Position numbers and translations under genes: made by a program
NCBI GenBank assembly: GCA_940671915.1
Contig: CALNVZ010000649.1
Coordinates: 3,202,012-3,266,011, forward strand
DNA: 64,000 bases
DNA from: Paracentrotus lividus
Lineage: Eukaryota > Echinodermata > Echinoidea > Camarodonta > Echinidae
Reading direction: 5' to 3'
The notes under the pieces: model-generated
Databases searched by the model: none
Told to the model about the DNA's origin: nothing
Seen by the model: the letters and a program-made list of their open reading frames with translations, nothing else
Shown: positions 13,382-28,747 of the stretch, piece after piece
Position numbering within the stretch: the stretch's first letter is position 1
Layout of the letters: the number at the start of each line of letters is the position of its first letter

Positions 13382-13396
13382 ATGGAGAACTACACG
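13382..13396 (+). CDS. STKLD1: coding exon 1 (start codon)
   Basis: Encodes MENYT. The ATG has A at -3 and G at +4, a good context, and the exon is followed at once by the donor GTGAGT. This start places the glycine-rich loop at residue 11, the normal distance for a NEK-like kinase. An additional 5' untranslated exon cannot be excluded. Confidence 0.75.
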
Positions 13397-16300
13397 GTGA
13401 GTAAAGTTGCCTAACTTCAGAAAAGTAATGAATTTACATGGTCTAAATGCATTAAATTCGTAACGAGTACACTAAAATGTTTCAGATATATAACTTCCTC
13501 AGCATTAATTCACTCTTTCTGCATGTCAATTCCTTTTTCAGCTCGAAAACCGCCTGGGAAAAGGAGCGCAGGGACAAGTTTTTCTCGCGAAAGACAAAAG
13601 TGATGGCAAGAAGTTTGTGTTGAAAAAGGTAAGAATAGATTTGTTAATCCTAACTTTACATTTAATCTCTTACAGTTAGACAATTATTTTGGTGGAAAAA
13701 TAGATAGAAATTCATGTACATGTAGGTGTCAAGTAGAAGAATTTCGCCAAAACAAGTAAATTTTATGGCGCAGAACTAAGTTAAGACCTTTGTGAATTTG
13801 CTGGTGACTGAAAAAATAAAATTTAAAAATGATGCAAACAGATTTTTTTTTTTTTTTTCTTCAATTTTTTCAATTTTTCTCAGTCACAATCAAGTCACTG
13901 TGACGTACGTCTCAGTGATGTCGTGGTCTGTGGATACTCAGAGACATGACAGCGATGTTACTGACCTGACACTAGAAATGTTGCACATATGCGTGCAAAC
14001 CTACCATAGAACGGATCGACGCATTCCCCATCGGCCACCGATTCCCTTTTTTTTATATTTTAACTTCATTACAGTAAAAGTTCCAATTTATTTCACACTC
14101 ACCTGATCTATCACTTTACCTGTGTAATTTGGACTGGATTAGAGGTGATATAGATTATTCAGACATGTAATAGTTAGACATATCAGTCCGTTTCTCTCCT
14201 CCTATCAGCCAATTCAGTGAATGAGAACAGACTCGAGTGTGCACCTCTCTCTCTTGTATCCTTCCTCCGCTCAGATCGGAGATCGTCGGCACTGCCGAAT
14301 TTTAGCTACTGTATGTTGAACGATGTTGAGGGCTTGCACCCTATAGAGCTTAAATATACAAGAGGACAAAACCCACTCAGTAAAGCATTAGAATACTACG
14401 ATAATATTTTGTGATTGACTATCGTGTAATTGACGATCTTTGTTTACGATGTAAACCAAGATTGACGCCCGGAACTCAATTGACCTCATATACATAACGG
14501 GACTAGCTTTCTTCCAGGCCAAGAAGATTTTATCGAATGGATTATTCAGGTAGTCCAACCAATACTGATCTTTACGAAAGATACAGTGGTAGATCAAGTA
14601 TTTCACAAGAGGGGGGGGGGGTGCAAAATTTGAATTCTACATTTCTGGTACACCCCATTCTTCCCCCTGTCACATATTCCCCCTTTTTTTCTTTCCTTTT
14701 TTTTTTTTTTTTTTCCTCTTCTTTTTTTTTTTTTTGGAGGGGGGGAGTAGATGTTTTTTTTTTTTTTTGCCCATTAAAATTTTAAAAATCGATGCTGGCC
14801 GTTTTCGACTTTACTTTCTCTTTCTCACTTTTTTTTTTGGGGGGCGGAGGTGGATGATTTATGAGAAGGCAAAAAAAAAAAAATAAAAAATCGGCCTTTT
14901 GCCCATCATAAAGTTCATCAAGTATTGGCCAAGGGGTTAGGTTCAATTGGTAAATTTGGCCGGTCGCCCATTTTCCCCTTTTTTCTCTCTCCTTTTTTTC
15001 ATTTTTTTTTTTTTTTTTTTTTTTTTTGGAGGGGTAGGGGTGGTTTTGGAGGTAGATGTTCATTTTTTTTTGCCCATCATAAATCATAAATAGAGCTGGT
15101 CTCCATTTCCACCCTTTTTTTCTTCTTCTTCTTTCTCTCTCTTTTTTTTGGGGGGGGGGGGCTGGGGGGGGGGTAGTTTAAATTGTTTTTCGGCCTTTTC
15201 CCATCATAAAGGTCATCAAGTTTTGGCCAGTTCAATTGTAAATCTGGCAGGTCGCCATTTTTTCCTCTTATTTTTTTTTTCTTTCCTTTTTTTATCGGGG
15301 GGGGGGGATTGGAGGGAGTAGGGTGTTATTATTATTTTTTTTTTTTGCCCATCATTGCCGCCTCAATTTCATTTCTCTCACATTGTGAACAGTGCTTTCG
15401 ATATTTGTATTGTACATCACATGTCGTTGCATGACGCAATGTTTAACATTTTGCTGAGAGTAACTTGGTACCATAAGCTATATATCATTGTTTGATTGTC
15501 CGTTTGTTTGTTTGTTTGTTTGTCTGTTTCTCCCTTCGTTTGGAAAGAAAAGACAAAAATACAAAAGACAAAGGCAACATGCAAACGGAAGATGAACAAG
15601 CATTAAGCAAACAAAAATTNNNNNNNNNNNNNNNNNNNNNNNNNCGAAGCACACCGGTCCCAAAGACAAAATAATCTCACCGATGGGCCAAAAAAAAAAA
15701 AAATAAAAATCGGCCTTTTGCCATCATAAAAGTTCATCAAGTATTGGCAAAGGGGTTAGGTTTCAATTGGTAAATTTGGCCGGTCGCCCATTTTCCCCTT
15801 TTTTTCTCTTCTCATTTTTTTCATTTTTTTTTTTTTTTTTTTTTTTTTTGGAGGGTGAGGGGTGGTTTTGGAGGTAGATGTTCATTTTTTTTGCCCATCA
15901 TAAATCATAAATAGAGCTGGTCTCCATTTTCCACCCTTTTTTTCTTCTTCTTCTTCTCTCTTCTTTTTTTTGGGGGGGGGGCTGAATGGTGGGAGGGAGG
16001 TAGTTATAAATTGTTTTTCGGCCTTTTTCCCATCATAAAGGTCATCAATTTTGGTCCATAGTTCAGATTAAATCTGGCAGGCGTCCATTTTTCCTCTTAT
16101 TTTTTTTTTCTTTCCTTTTTTTTATCGGGGGGGGGGATTGGAGGGAGTAGGTGTTATTATTATTTTTTTTTTTTGCCCCCACATTGCCGCCTCAATTTCA
16201 TTTCTCTCACATGTGAACAGTGCTTTCGATATTTGTATTGTACATTCACATGTACGTTGCATGACGCAATGTTTAACATTTTGCTGAGAGTAACTTGGTA

Positions 16301-19300
16301 CCATAAGCTATATATCATTGTTTGATTGTCCGTTTGTTGTTTGTTTGTTTGTCTGTTTTCCCTTCGTTTTGAAGAAAAGACAAAAATACAAAAGAACAAA
16401 GGCAACATGCAAACGGATGAACAAGCATTAAGCAAACAAAAAATATATATTAGAGGTATGTGTTGCGACTGTTGCTTGTGTGTTGAAAAAATATGTTTTG
16501 AACGAAGATATACCATGATATTATAGTCTTCATTGATCCGAGCTACCTCATAGAGAGATGGCAAAACACGTACGATTATTTCTATTCGCTTACTTCGGAT
16601 ACATGAGTAAATGCACCACCCAGATATGTAAATGTTAGCATATATTTCATTAGTGAACTTGTTATAAAATGATAACAGGTATATTATTGGTGCATGACTT
16701 GTACTGAAATCATGTTTTATTAATACACTATCACGAATCCACTACTTATTTCTCAACCAACGAGTTTAAATAATATCCTCAGTGATATCTGAGATTATGC
16801 TAAACCTAAAATCTATATACCTTATTATGTATGTTCTCTGGCACCCAGATCAAATTATGGCACCCAAAGTATCTAAATTGCTTTCCTATTTCTCATTGAA
16901 TGTTAATGGTTATTTAAAAGAATCAATGGAGACGTTTCTGTAATTAGATTGGTAAAGAATTTCAGAAATTGGTTCTGATATAGTTTTATGTGTGAAAACA
17001 CATGCTTCAGACAAAGACACTTTTTACTGTAATGGATATAAGTATATAGGGGTATTGCCTCCAAAGAGCCTTCACAGAGCTCGTGGGGTGCTTGGTGTAT
17101 TCATTAAGCACTCATATCAAAGGGTTTCGAGTGATGGACAATTCTAACTGTGAATATATATGGTTTAAAATTTGTCAAAATCATTTTTTTGTTTAATAAT
17201 GATATATATGTATGTTTCGCTTATATTCCACCTGCAACTCTACGTACACTCTTCAGAACAGGGCTAAACAAAGATTTATTCGATAACAATGGAGGAGAGT
17301 ATTAGTAGATTTAATAAGAAAGAAGATGTCATAATAATGGGGGACCTGAATGCACATATAGATGAAAACGAATTTGACTTTATACCGTCATGATACTGAA
17401 TGACACGAGTTTTAACGGATTTTTAACCCGACGACTATGTAGTAGCTGATTCTGTATACCGTAGACGTAATACTTGTATACCCAATCAACAAACACGTAC
17501 GGTAGAAATATATTGAATGATAGTTTGAATGCCCAACTTGAGAATCTTGAATGGCCGTTACTTCTTGCGCGACACGAGAGGTATAAAAAATGACATTTTT
17601 TAATTCGCAAGCACGGCATAGATGATTATTGCATTGCAGCGCAGCAAAGTATTCATTACCAAGCGTCTTGAGTTATTGATTAGAGAATTTTTTTCCCACC
17701 ATGTCGGACCACGGCCTATTACCCTTACATTGCAATCTTATTTTTACTGAACTAGTAGATACTACCCACTAAACCCAATAATAGGGAGGCGGGCTATGAG
17801 AGGTGGTCGAAAAAATTACGCAGGAAATCTTTTGTAGGAATCTCCACGTAACAATAACTCCTTTTTAGAAATCTGCGATCGAATTTTGCAAATCCACGGA
17901 ACTGATTGACTCATCTGAAGTAACTGAGAAAGTCAAGCCTTATTAAAGACCTTGAATACAAGCGTATCCTACAAAAGTCTGGCAACAGCTCAAGCCTCTT
18001 GGATCCAAACACAAAGCTAAAAAATGAAAACACAGCAAAATAAACCTATGGTATGATGCCACGTGCAAAGTATTAATCAAACGATAGGAGACTCTGCAAA
18101 CTTTAAGGAAAAACCCTGGTAAGACGCTCGGCTCAGAAATCATGTGCAAAAAAGAAATTGCTTCGTAAGGTTATTACGTAGACAGCATAGAATCATAAAC
18201 GAGAAAACTTTTAGATAAGCTACTTCTCCGCAGAACACAAAAATCCACTGAATTCTGGAACATTGTTAATAAAAATGAATGGGAAAGTAAAAAAGGATGT
18301 TACTTTCAGAAATTGAACCAAGCGACTGGTACAACTACTTTAATAAATTAATGAATATTAATATACAAATTACTTTGAAGATGAGTACCATAAGATGCAC
18401 AAGCATGTACAAAACTAACTCTGGAATACTGTGAGATGCGACATATCAAGCAAAGATGTCTTAAGCATTAAATCTAACTTAAAAGAGAAAAATCTTGCGG
18501 TGTAGATTGGTATATTAAATGAAATGATACTATATCTCTTGCAAATTACATGTTAATACCATACCCAAAATATTTAATCTGATACTCAAAACTGGTATTT
18601 ACCGATGGTTGAGGGATAACTATATTAAAACAGTTTTTAAAGGAGGGACTTATGATAATCCATCTAATTTCCGGGCTATTGTCTTTCCAGACTGCTAGGA
18701 AAAATTATTCATCTAGTAATATTATACATCAGACTTAATGAATCCTTGAAAAAAATGAGGTCATACAACCAGAGAAATCGGGTTTCGTAAGGTAGCCGTA
18801 CAAGCGACCTATGTTTCACTCTAAAATAACAATAATGACCAGGCTTTTATGAAGAAAAATATTATAGTTAGTTTTGTCGACCTGACGAAAAAGCATTTGT
18901 GACTGCAGTGAATACGAAAGGCTCTTAATGTCAAAACTTCAAAAGTGTGTGGATAAAGGACCATTTTTTAACATTATCAAGGACATGTAGCAGTGATGTT
19001 AAGGTTTTCAATAAAGTTGGAACGGGGGGAACACCAAGCATTTCTCAACCTCAGCCGGGTCAAACAAGGCTGCTCACTGAGCCCTTACTCATTTTCTCAC
19101 TGTATCTTAATGATTTGTAAATGAATTCGATGATAAATGCAAACCAGCATTGCTCGGGCGAAATGAAAATATCATGTCTATCTATACGTCTGATGACCTG
19201 CGTACATGATATCAGAATCACCAGATGGTCTTCAGTCTTTCCTTAAATAAACTTGATAAAATATTGTAAAACTTGGAATCTACAAGTAATATTAAGAAAC

Positions 19301-22300
19301 GAATGTTATGATTTTCAATAAATCTGGTAGACTAATAAATAAGGAGAAGTTTCTTATAGGTAATAACCTTTGTTACGATAGCTCCAGAGTATAAATATTT
19401 AGGACTTTATTAAACCTTCGGGAACCTTCTCCCATGCGGTAATAACTTGAAGAACAAAGCCAAAAAGCGATGTTCTCTACTAAGAAGCACGTTAGCAAGC
19501 GATCGCTATTAATCCTACCCAACTTGAAGCTATTTGACAGTGCATCAAACCAATTGCGTTATACTGCTCTTGAAATTTGATAATGGACACATCAAGACTC
19601 AAAAGGGGGAATAGAAAAGAGATTCAACTCTTCACACTCTGAGAAAATGATATAAAGTATTTAAAGAACTATGATCGAGCTATAAACAGAGAGCAGTTAA
19701 TGCTAATACTATCGGAACGTAGGACGTATCGCATTATATAATAATACACAGCTTAAAATTAATGATTGGGCTTTTGGCTGCATATCCTGAACTCAAAACC
19801 CAATAGCCTAATAAAGATTGCATCAGGCAAAACATGTTATTACAAATGGTTTTTGCAAACAGCTAGAAGTATTTCTGAAAGATATCGGTTTTCATCACGT
19901 ATGGGATAATCAAATACATTCTCTAAACGACAGCTTACAAAATCTATGGCAATAAACTTCAGAACAATCAGACTTGGAATGAGAACTTTAGTCGAAAACA
20001 GCGAGGTGTTTGTTGCAAACTTAGAAACATATAAGGACTTTAAACATGCTACGATCTTGAAAAATATCTTTTGTTAGACATCGATAAATCACCATTAAAT
20101 AATTTTATGAAAATAAGATTATATAACAGTAATTAATGATAGAACAGGGAAGACATAAAAAATTGGAAATATCATAAACGCTATGTCCATGTGCCAATTA
20201 GATGTAGAAACAGAGGTTCCATTTATTATATGCTGTCCATACCTTTAACAAGAAGAAGAAAACACTATTCAAAAGATAAGCGATATAGTGCCCACTTAAA
20301 GATAAACCACATGAGAAATTCTTATATTTATTAAAAACAAGCGATATGATGTAACAAAAAATAGGTATCCATCATTATTAATATGTATATAGAAGAAGAT
20401 TAGGGCAGGTTGGACAAAATAGTGTATAAATAACAAATATCATGTAATATTAACAATATATATATATTTTTACGTATGTGTAATATGCATATATGTATAG
20501 CTTACAGATCACTCTAAATTGCAGGGATTGAAGTGACCGGGGGATTTGGGTGGGACCGGTCGATGCGGTATTTAGATTTGAATCCTGAATATTTGAATTT
20601 AGTTTTTTTTAGACTTATATTTAAATCGTTAGATTTTGCTCTGAATTCGGGGATCGATTGGTCCCTACCTCCGGTCCTTTGGGCTTTGTTTTGGATCCCT
20701 GTAGTTTGGAATGTATTATGTATGTTAAATACATAATCTAAAATATAAATTATTATATATTCAGTATGTCTGTGAAGGTATGTGTACATGATATTAATAT
20801 TTAGCTCAGTTATTAATTTTGTAATATCTTGTATGTTCATTTTGATTTGTATGTTCAATATGATTTTGTAAATATCATTGTTTTTGTTTCTCTGTGATGA
20901 TAATCCAAGGTTGTGGATTAATATCAATAAATTTGAATTTGAATTTGAATTTATAGCAGCTAAATCGGGCGATCGGCCATTTTTTATTATATTTATTTTG
21001 GTTGTTGTAAGGGGGAGGGGGGGCGAGAAGGTAGTTAGTGCCGGCTGGCCACCCTGGATACGTGCCTGAGATCCATCAAAGTTCTGCAAAGTTTTTTTTC
21101 ACCCAATCGTGTAGGTGTCCCATCGGTGGCGGGAAAAAAAATGTTTGAGTGATAAAATTAAGACGCCTATATACGAGACTAATGCTATTGAGAGAAAAAT
21201 TCTCTTTCCTGCAAGATCCCACACGGAGAACACACCTACGCAAAGCGGTGAGCTTTTTCCCAGTTTTTTTTACATTTTTTTTAAATAAAAAAAGTAAGAT
21301 ATAGGCATATAATATAGAGCTATATCTCAACTTTTTATATAGGACACATTTTGAATAGTATACACGTCTGATGATTTAAAAAACAAGGCAGAAAAATCGT
21401 GCTTTTCAGGGGTGATCGTCCGCCGTGTATAGCTACTTGGCGGTGCAAGGTCAATAATAATTGACCATGCAATAAGTGTAAGTGGGAATGTTGCAGCGAC
21501 TTGCCTTGAATACTTGAAAAATTGAACATCGCTGTCATTGCACACAGAACAATTGCACGAACAGATACAGATAGTATAGCGTTTGCCGCTAGCGGTCGTC
21601 ACAACTTTGCTTATTACGTGACGTCATCCAGCCACGATCACAAGCAAATTTATGAATGAAAATATAGTAAGCATGCGCAGTGCATGCCTCACTGTACAAT
21701 GCACAAGCTTGCAATTACCCATCACCTCGTACCAAAATCGACATAGAATTCCACTTTCTTATTTTTTATATAAATTATGAAAGATAGTTTTGGAGGATCC
21801 ATTTACTTACCGATACTGCACAGGTAAGCAAATTTCATTTACTTTTTGTTTTTCCATTAAAATCTTACGAAATAGCGACGGTGTTGCATCATGTTCGTCA
21901 GTGTTTCTAGAATCTATTGCAACGTGTACAAAGTCAATTGAACATGAACACACGGAGCAACACGTGGATATGCATGAAATTGCCGAATCTCAATAATTTT
22001 TGATCGATACTGAAGCTATCCGATCACGATCCAAAGCCATCTCGCGTACAGTTAAGGTGGCCCGATATCGTTCTTGCTATCGATACCGTCGCACGCTATT
22101 TTACACGCGGCCTCTGGCGATCACGCCACAACTGCATGATGTGTGCGATTGACCAATCAGCGCGCTCCGAATCGGTGCTGTGAGTTCGCTCGCCGCTCGG
22201 CTATCTGTTCAACGCAGTCTATGGGCAATTGTTCTATGTGCATTGTCATCATCTCTCGAGTCGAGACTACAGACGTTGTGGTATGAAGGAAGTGCCTAAC

Positions 22301-25300
22301 AAGTCTGTGCACCTAAAGTTTGACCTCAATTGAAATTCAAAGTAAAATGTTAATTAAAGATTCATCGATGTTAATCAATTCTTCATATTCTAATGATCAA
22401 ATGAAACCAAAAATTTCATGAAATTATATCCAAGAACAATGTTTTTTGCGATTTTTAAAAGCGCTTGTAATTTTGTGAAGCAAAACTGAATAGTGCCTAT
22501 GTCTGCGCACTAACTCATTTTGCACGCATTTCAAGCGCAGTCATTTTTTTGCCTTCTCATTTTTTGACAATAGTTAAAATTTACAGGGTAGCAAATAAAC
22601 CTTGCTAAATATCATTGTTAATGAACTATTTTCACAATTCACAGTGTTTGTATCAAAGTGGATTGTTGAGGTAAGATTGGATATTGATGTTTAGTTTGGT
22701 GTTTTGATGATTTTTTGTGTTTTGTTCTATAAAAATCGCACATTTACGTGTGTGCGCAGACATAGGTACTGCGCAGACTGAGGCACTCTTACCATGCAGT
22801 CTATAGACTCGGGAGTCTCTAACTTGTTAGTTGCAAATTTGTCTTACGGCCAGTGAGAATGCCCTTTCCTTATCATAGTTAGAAACATGTCTGCATGCAC
22901 TCATAGGTTTACTAAAGGAGGACTACAGGCTGTTGGCTAGAATTGCATTACATGGTTGCACATCATGAATAAATTATCTCGAGTAAAAAAAACCCGAGTG
23001 CGTCCACATCTGCAAAATAGCTACCTCTTTCGCAAACTAGCCCTAGTTGACTCGGGTTTGAATCTCAAGATTCTAGCCCACGAAATAGCTCGCTAATTGC
23101 GTCCACATTGCAAATAATCTCGAGCTACATGTAGTTCTGATCGGGCTAATTGGCCAGATCAGAAATAGCTAGCTATTTTGTCATCTTGAGCTAGTGAAGA
23201 CGGGCCTACATGTATGGTTATGCCGAGAACTGTTTCCTATAAAAATGTCAAAACCTAAGAAACTCGTAACTTTGCTATTTCTCATCCGATTTTGATGCAA
23301 TTTTCAGTGTTGTGCTTTATAAATTTTACTTCATTTTTAAACATACAAACTCCAGCCTGGAGGAATCCTTAAGTCAATACAAAGTATTGACCTGGTAGTG
23401 AAGGGTGGCTGGTTTTGCATCTTGGTCCATTGGTTTTTCCCCATGATTTTCTACTTTTTTGCGAAAGATATTGACTTTGAATTGAAGCCTTTCTATTTTT
23501 CTATGTATTTATACATGTATATCTCAGAGAATAGGTTTTTGATATATAGGGGAGACTGGGGTAATTATGGCCCCCTTTTTCACATTTCCTATTACTACCA
23601 TTAAATGAAAGGTCCAATGATATTCTAAATATAAATGTAAAAATACAGGCGGTCCATATACCTCTAATATACAAAGGAAAGTATAAACCTGCTACTTCTC
23701 ATTTGCATATTAATTACCATTATGTTAACAACTTTGGGGGGCCATAATTACCCCCACAGTTGGGGTATTTATGGCCCCTATTGTAATGACTGTATGAATT
23801 CAAAGATATTATGCTAATTAATTATGGTAATGTATAATAAATGTTGTGGGGTATTTCTAATACACTTATCAACCACCAACAATGATTTAATCAATATTGG
23901 TTCAGCCAAACTGTTGAAATTTTGCAATCAAAGCAATACATATATTTATGTACAAAATCGTACAAGTTAATGTCCCCATCTACATGTACGCTTTTCTGCG
24001 CTTATACTGTACACTGTTTATGCATTGGGGGCCATAATTACCCCAAATGACATTTTCAATTTGATCCCCCTTTACAGCTCTACTATTGAAGATATTCAGG
24101 TGGAAGTTTTTCTGTTGTGTTTTTTTACTTCCTATTATTTCAGTTTCAATCAAAATTTCATCTTAAAGGATTTTAATTAATGATATCACACCCCTCATAA
24201 AAAAGCAGACTTGCCACTTTCCAACGAACAGAATTGTAATTGCCGTACATTTTGGGCTCCCCTAAGCACAAAACTTCATGTAAATGGCTTATTTTGCTCA
24301 TATGATAGTAGGAAGAGTTTAGCTAGGCAGGTGTAAAAATTAAATTATCATTGTGTAATGCAGCAAAGAATTATAAGCTCTCAAAGACAAAGGGGCCATA
24401 ATTACCCCAGGGCCATAATTACCCCAGTCTCCCCTACATGGTTGTGTGTTATGAACTCGCCACCCAAATAGGGTGGTGCTGTTACGCTTTTTGCTATTTT
24501 TCAGCAGTAATTTGTCAATATTTTCCAAAGTAAGAAAGTTTATGTAACAAATTTGATCTCATTTTGAAGCTATGTTACTGTGCGAGCTCCCTGTGAAGTT
24601 TCATTGTTCTAGGTAACATTCTGGTGGAGTTACAATGGTTTAAGTTTGGGACAGTAGGAGTGGTGCTGGAAGCGGCGCCGTCTGTACAAAGTCAATGGGA
24701 AATTTTACATTTTGTGGTTGATTTGGGGAAAACTTGAATTTCTCTGCCAAATTTTGGCTTATGACTGTGAATGTGATATCAAACTGAAGCTTATTTCCTG
24801 CTTTATACCATGAAATCACTGAACAATAGGTTTGATGTTACAATAGTACCCAGGAAGACTCAACAATCGTTATTTGACCTAAAAAGGCAATGCCTCCTGT
24901 ACAAAGTCATTAGGAATTAGAGATATTGTAGTACCGTTGGGAAAACTGCAATGTCTCTGCCAAATTTTAGCCTATGATTATGAATTTAGCACCAAATTAA
25001 AGCTTTTAAACTGCTTTATATGATCATATCACTTTAATAATATGTTTGATGGTGCAACAGTACTTGGCAGGACTCAACCCCCTCATGAATTTGAAAAAAA
25101 GCTACATTTTCAGGGCTAAATTTCAGAACGTTATATTTTTCATTCGAAAATTGTAAACCACGATAAAAACAGTGAAAAATTTAAAAAAATCTAAATTTCC
25201 AGAATTTTTTCCTAATAACTTTTTTATCTTGCACCTGGTTTAATTTTTCATTGCAGATTTGGATTCCTTGAGGAATTTCCTTTCAGAAAATGTATAGTTT

Positions 25301-28300
25301 TGATATATTAGGGTGTATACTTTTCGAGATACAGGTCTTTGAAGTGAAAAAGTGCCATTTGTAGTGAAATTGGCAGGTAACGCAATAGGCGGCGAACTTA
25401 TAACACACGGCCACATTTGTATTAGATTTCACTATCATGAAAATAAAAAATAAAAAACACTCCCGATTTTTTGCTGATTTTTGCCAAACCGTATGGGAAA
25501 GCATTCAGTCTCCACACAAAATTTTGGGGTCATCCCACAAGACCGACACCCACGAGACCGACGGCCCACAAGTCCGACACTAGACAAAAAAGGCCTATTA
25601 GACCGACGCCAAGGCAAATAAAGACCCACATTAGACCGACACTAGATCAAACAGGTCCACGAGACCGACACCACAATAATATGACCCACGAGACAGAAAT
25701 TCGCAAATAAGGCCCACGACACCGACGGTAGAGCAAAACAGCCCACGAGACCGACGTTACATGAAAGTATACCACGAGTCAGACGTTTCTTTAATTAGGC
25801 CCATGAAAACGAAACAAGCGAATATCCAGGGGTATCTTCGGGGCACGAGGCCATGCCCACCCCCCCCCCCCCCTTATCGGGTATATAGGCAAAGGGACAT
25901 CTAAAAGGCAAACAAAAAGGGGGAGAAAAGAGGGAGGGAGAGAAATTACAAGGGAAGTAAACAAAAAGGGTGGGGAAGGGCAACAGAGACTAGAAGCAAG
26001 AACCATAAGGAGGCAGGTACATGTACGTAACAGGAGGTTGTAATGACCCCGCCCCCCCCCCCCCCCCCCGGCCCAATCAAGGTGGCCCGGCGGCCCGCAC
26101 CCCCCCCCCTAAAAAAAAAACTTCCCGAAATAGTTGGTACAAAAATTGAGCCCCCCTCCTGAAAATCTTCCAAGCCTATGGATTGTTAGAACCTGCCGTT
26201 GGTCACCTGCCTTATTCTTTGATTTCATTATCTCTCTGTTGCCCTTCCACCTATTTTTATTTTTATTAATATTTTTTTCGACTTCTCGGCCCTTGCGAAG
26301 TCTCTCTCTCCTCTTCCACCCCTTTCTTCCCTTTCAGACGTCCTTTTCTGACTCATGGGTATACTTCATGTAATGTCGTCTCGTGGGCTGTTTTGCTCTA
26401 CCGTCCGGTGTCGTGGGCCTTAATTTATTGCGAATTTTTCTGTCTCCGTGGGTCATATCATTGTAGCGTCGGTCTCGTGGGCCTAAATGTTTGTAGTCGA
26501 TCTCGTTGCCTATTTATTACTGTCGGACTCGTGAGGATCGTCGGTTTAGTGGCGCCGTCCGTCTCGAGGAGTCGGTCTTGTGGGCTGTACCCAAAATTTT
26601 GCCACAGTCCGCGACATAGCTTTGCTGCTAGCGTGTCTGCATGTTATTCCACTGTTGAATTTTGAGTCCTAACATGATCTAGAGTCTTGCCACTTCACCT
26701 TGTACTACTTTGGGGATAACAAACACGCTAGCAGTACATGTAAACCATGGTGCGACGTGGCGAGATTTATGTGAAGACTTTAAGAGAGTGAACTTAATTT
26801 TCCATCATTGAAATATATTTTTCACTACTGTGTTTATGGATTGCCTTCACTTTTCTTGCTGTTTTAAATTGTTTTCTCTTTTCTCAGGTAAAATATAATT
26901 GTAAATCTATTTCATGGCAAGTTCCCAAGGAATTTTTTCACCAGAAGGATTTTTTTTTATTCATGATACTAGTCATAAAATCAAATTTATTGAAAACTAA
27001 TTCTCTGATAAATTTAATAATATCTACACAGAATATCCTAGGGCTTGAATGTAGATCCAATATTTATCGCAAAAAAGTAGAAAACCTTGGAGAAAATCAC
27101 TAGACCAAGTTGGAAATATTGCCACACATAGGGTCTAGTCTGTTTGCTCTGCAAGGTCAATGTGCTTCTGTATTGACATTTTCATAGAGAAGGCTAACAT
27201 GATATGAGGTCTTGTAGGCCACCACAGTCTCATTGCAAACTTTATTGCAAAGGCAATTACCAAAGCTTCTGATGGTGCCGGAGAGAGAGCTTTTACCTGC
27301 GTCCACTGTTTATGCCTGCCAAAGAAAGTTATGGATCTTTTACAAGGGATTTCGATATTCACAAGCTTGGGTGAGATCTGCTTACAAATAAGTAACTTGA
27401 GAGAGAAGCAACATTAAGTGCCCTTAGAGGAATTTTTTTTTCTTTTTTTTTAAAGGGGGGGGGGGATCAAGCCCACAAAATAACAGATTTTAGTGCCCTT
27501 AGAGGATCTTTTCTTTTTTTTTAAGGGGGGGATCAAGCCCAACAAAATAACAGATTTTAGACACTTTGTAAGAAGATGAAACCTAGGAATAAAACAGACA
27601 AAACAGTACAAAATAGACAAATCTAATGTAAGAAGCTGATCAATGAAAGTTAAAGAAAAATTTGAACATGAGCATTTGAATGTTGAAGATCACTTTTGAT
27701 TATGGGAGATCCTCCCATTGGCAATGCAATCAAGAATGTTTGATGTGATTAACAGCTTCCCCGTTACTTTTGTACATATTTCACCTAAATTTGTCTCTTT
27801 AATTTCATCAATTCTGTCAGTACATGGTATTCTTTGTATGGGAGGACATGTATTCACAAAATATTGTCATGGATGAAGAATCTGAGAGAAAAAAAAGAGT
27901 TATTTGTGGAATTTTTTGTCCACCAAATAGGCGAGTTTTTAATGTGTGACATCACACATCTGGGTCCCGGTTGCCAATGTGAGGATCTTTATATTGTTAG
28001 GGATCTCAACATTCAAATATGTAACTTTCTTGTTATTTGTTCGATTTCTCAAACTTTCATTGATCTGTTTGTTTGATTTTCTATTTCATACAATTTAACT
28101 GATTCCAAATCATCAGAGATATGAACATTAATTTTTTTTTGTTCAATACTTATACTATGATTTATTGATTAAAAAAACAATCAAGATAAAGATCATGCTT
28201 ACAAAATATTTTTAAAAAGTAAATAAATGAGAGGGAAAAAAAAGAGATCAAATATACAAGACAACAAATATATACACGTAGCTTTGGGAGTTTCCTAGCA

Positions 28301-28699
28301 AACTGGACTTATAACCCCAATTCAATGAATGTTGGATACGCGGTCAAAGGTCATGAGGGGTCATGAAAGTCAAAAGTCTGCCCCCCCCCCCATTTTATCA
28401 GCAAAGATGTACAAAAATGTGAAAATGGTCATAGATTTGTGATTTTTAACCTGTTTAGCCCCCCCCCCCCCCACCCACACTTTTGGATCAGCCCCTCAAC
28501 TTTCAAAACGCTCTGGTTCCCCTGATATGCAACTACATGTATCATCTAAATTATGGTGTCCACATTTATTTAGCTAAATAATAAGAAACAAATAAAAAGA
28601 AAATACAATATACATAAATTATATTAATCATTTATACATGTAGTAGTAAAATATAAGGAACAATTGTTTTGTTTTTTTTATAATTCAAAACCGTGAATT

Positions 28700-28747
<48 letters not shown>

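Noticed and set aside
16980..20460. A functional reverse-transcriptase gene
   Set aside because: Landmarks are scattered over all three frames with many stops, so it is a dead LINE.
20514..21089. 191-codon minus-strand frame, the longest in the window
   Set aside because: Asn/Ile-rich, no domain, in AT-rich intronic DNA containing TTTGAATT repeats. No splice or homology support.
25540..25790. CRISPR-like or coding interpretation of the GACCGAC repeats
   Set aside because: The array is inverted 800 bp away, so it is the arm of a foldback element.
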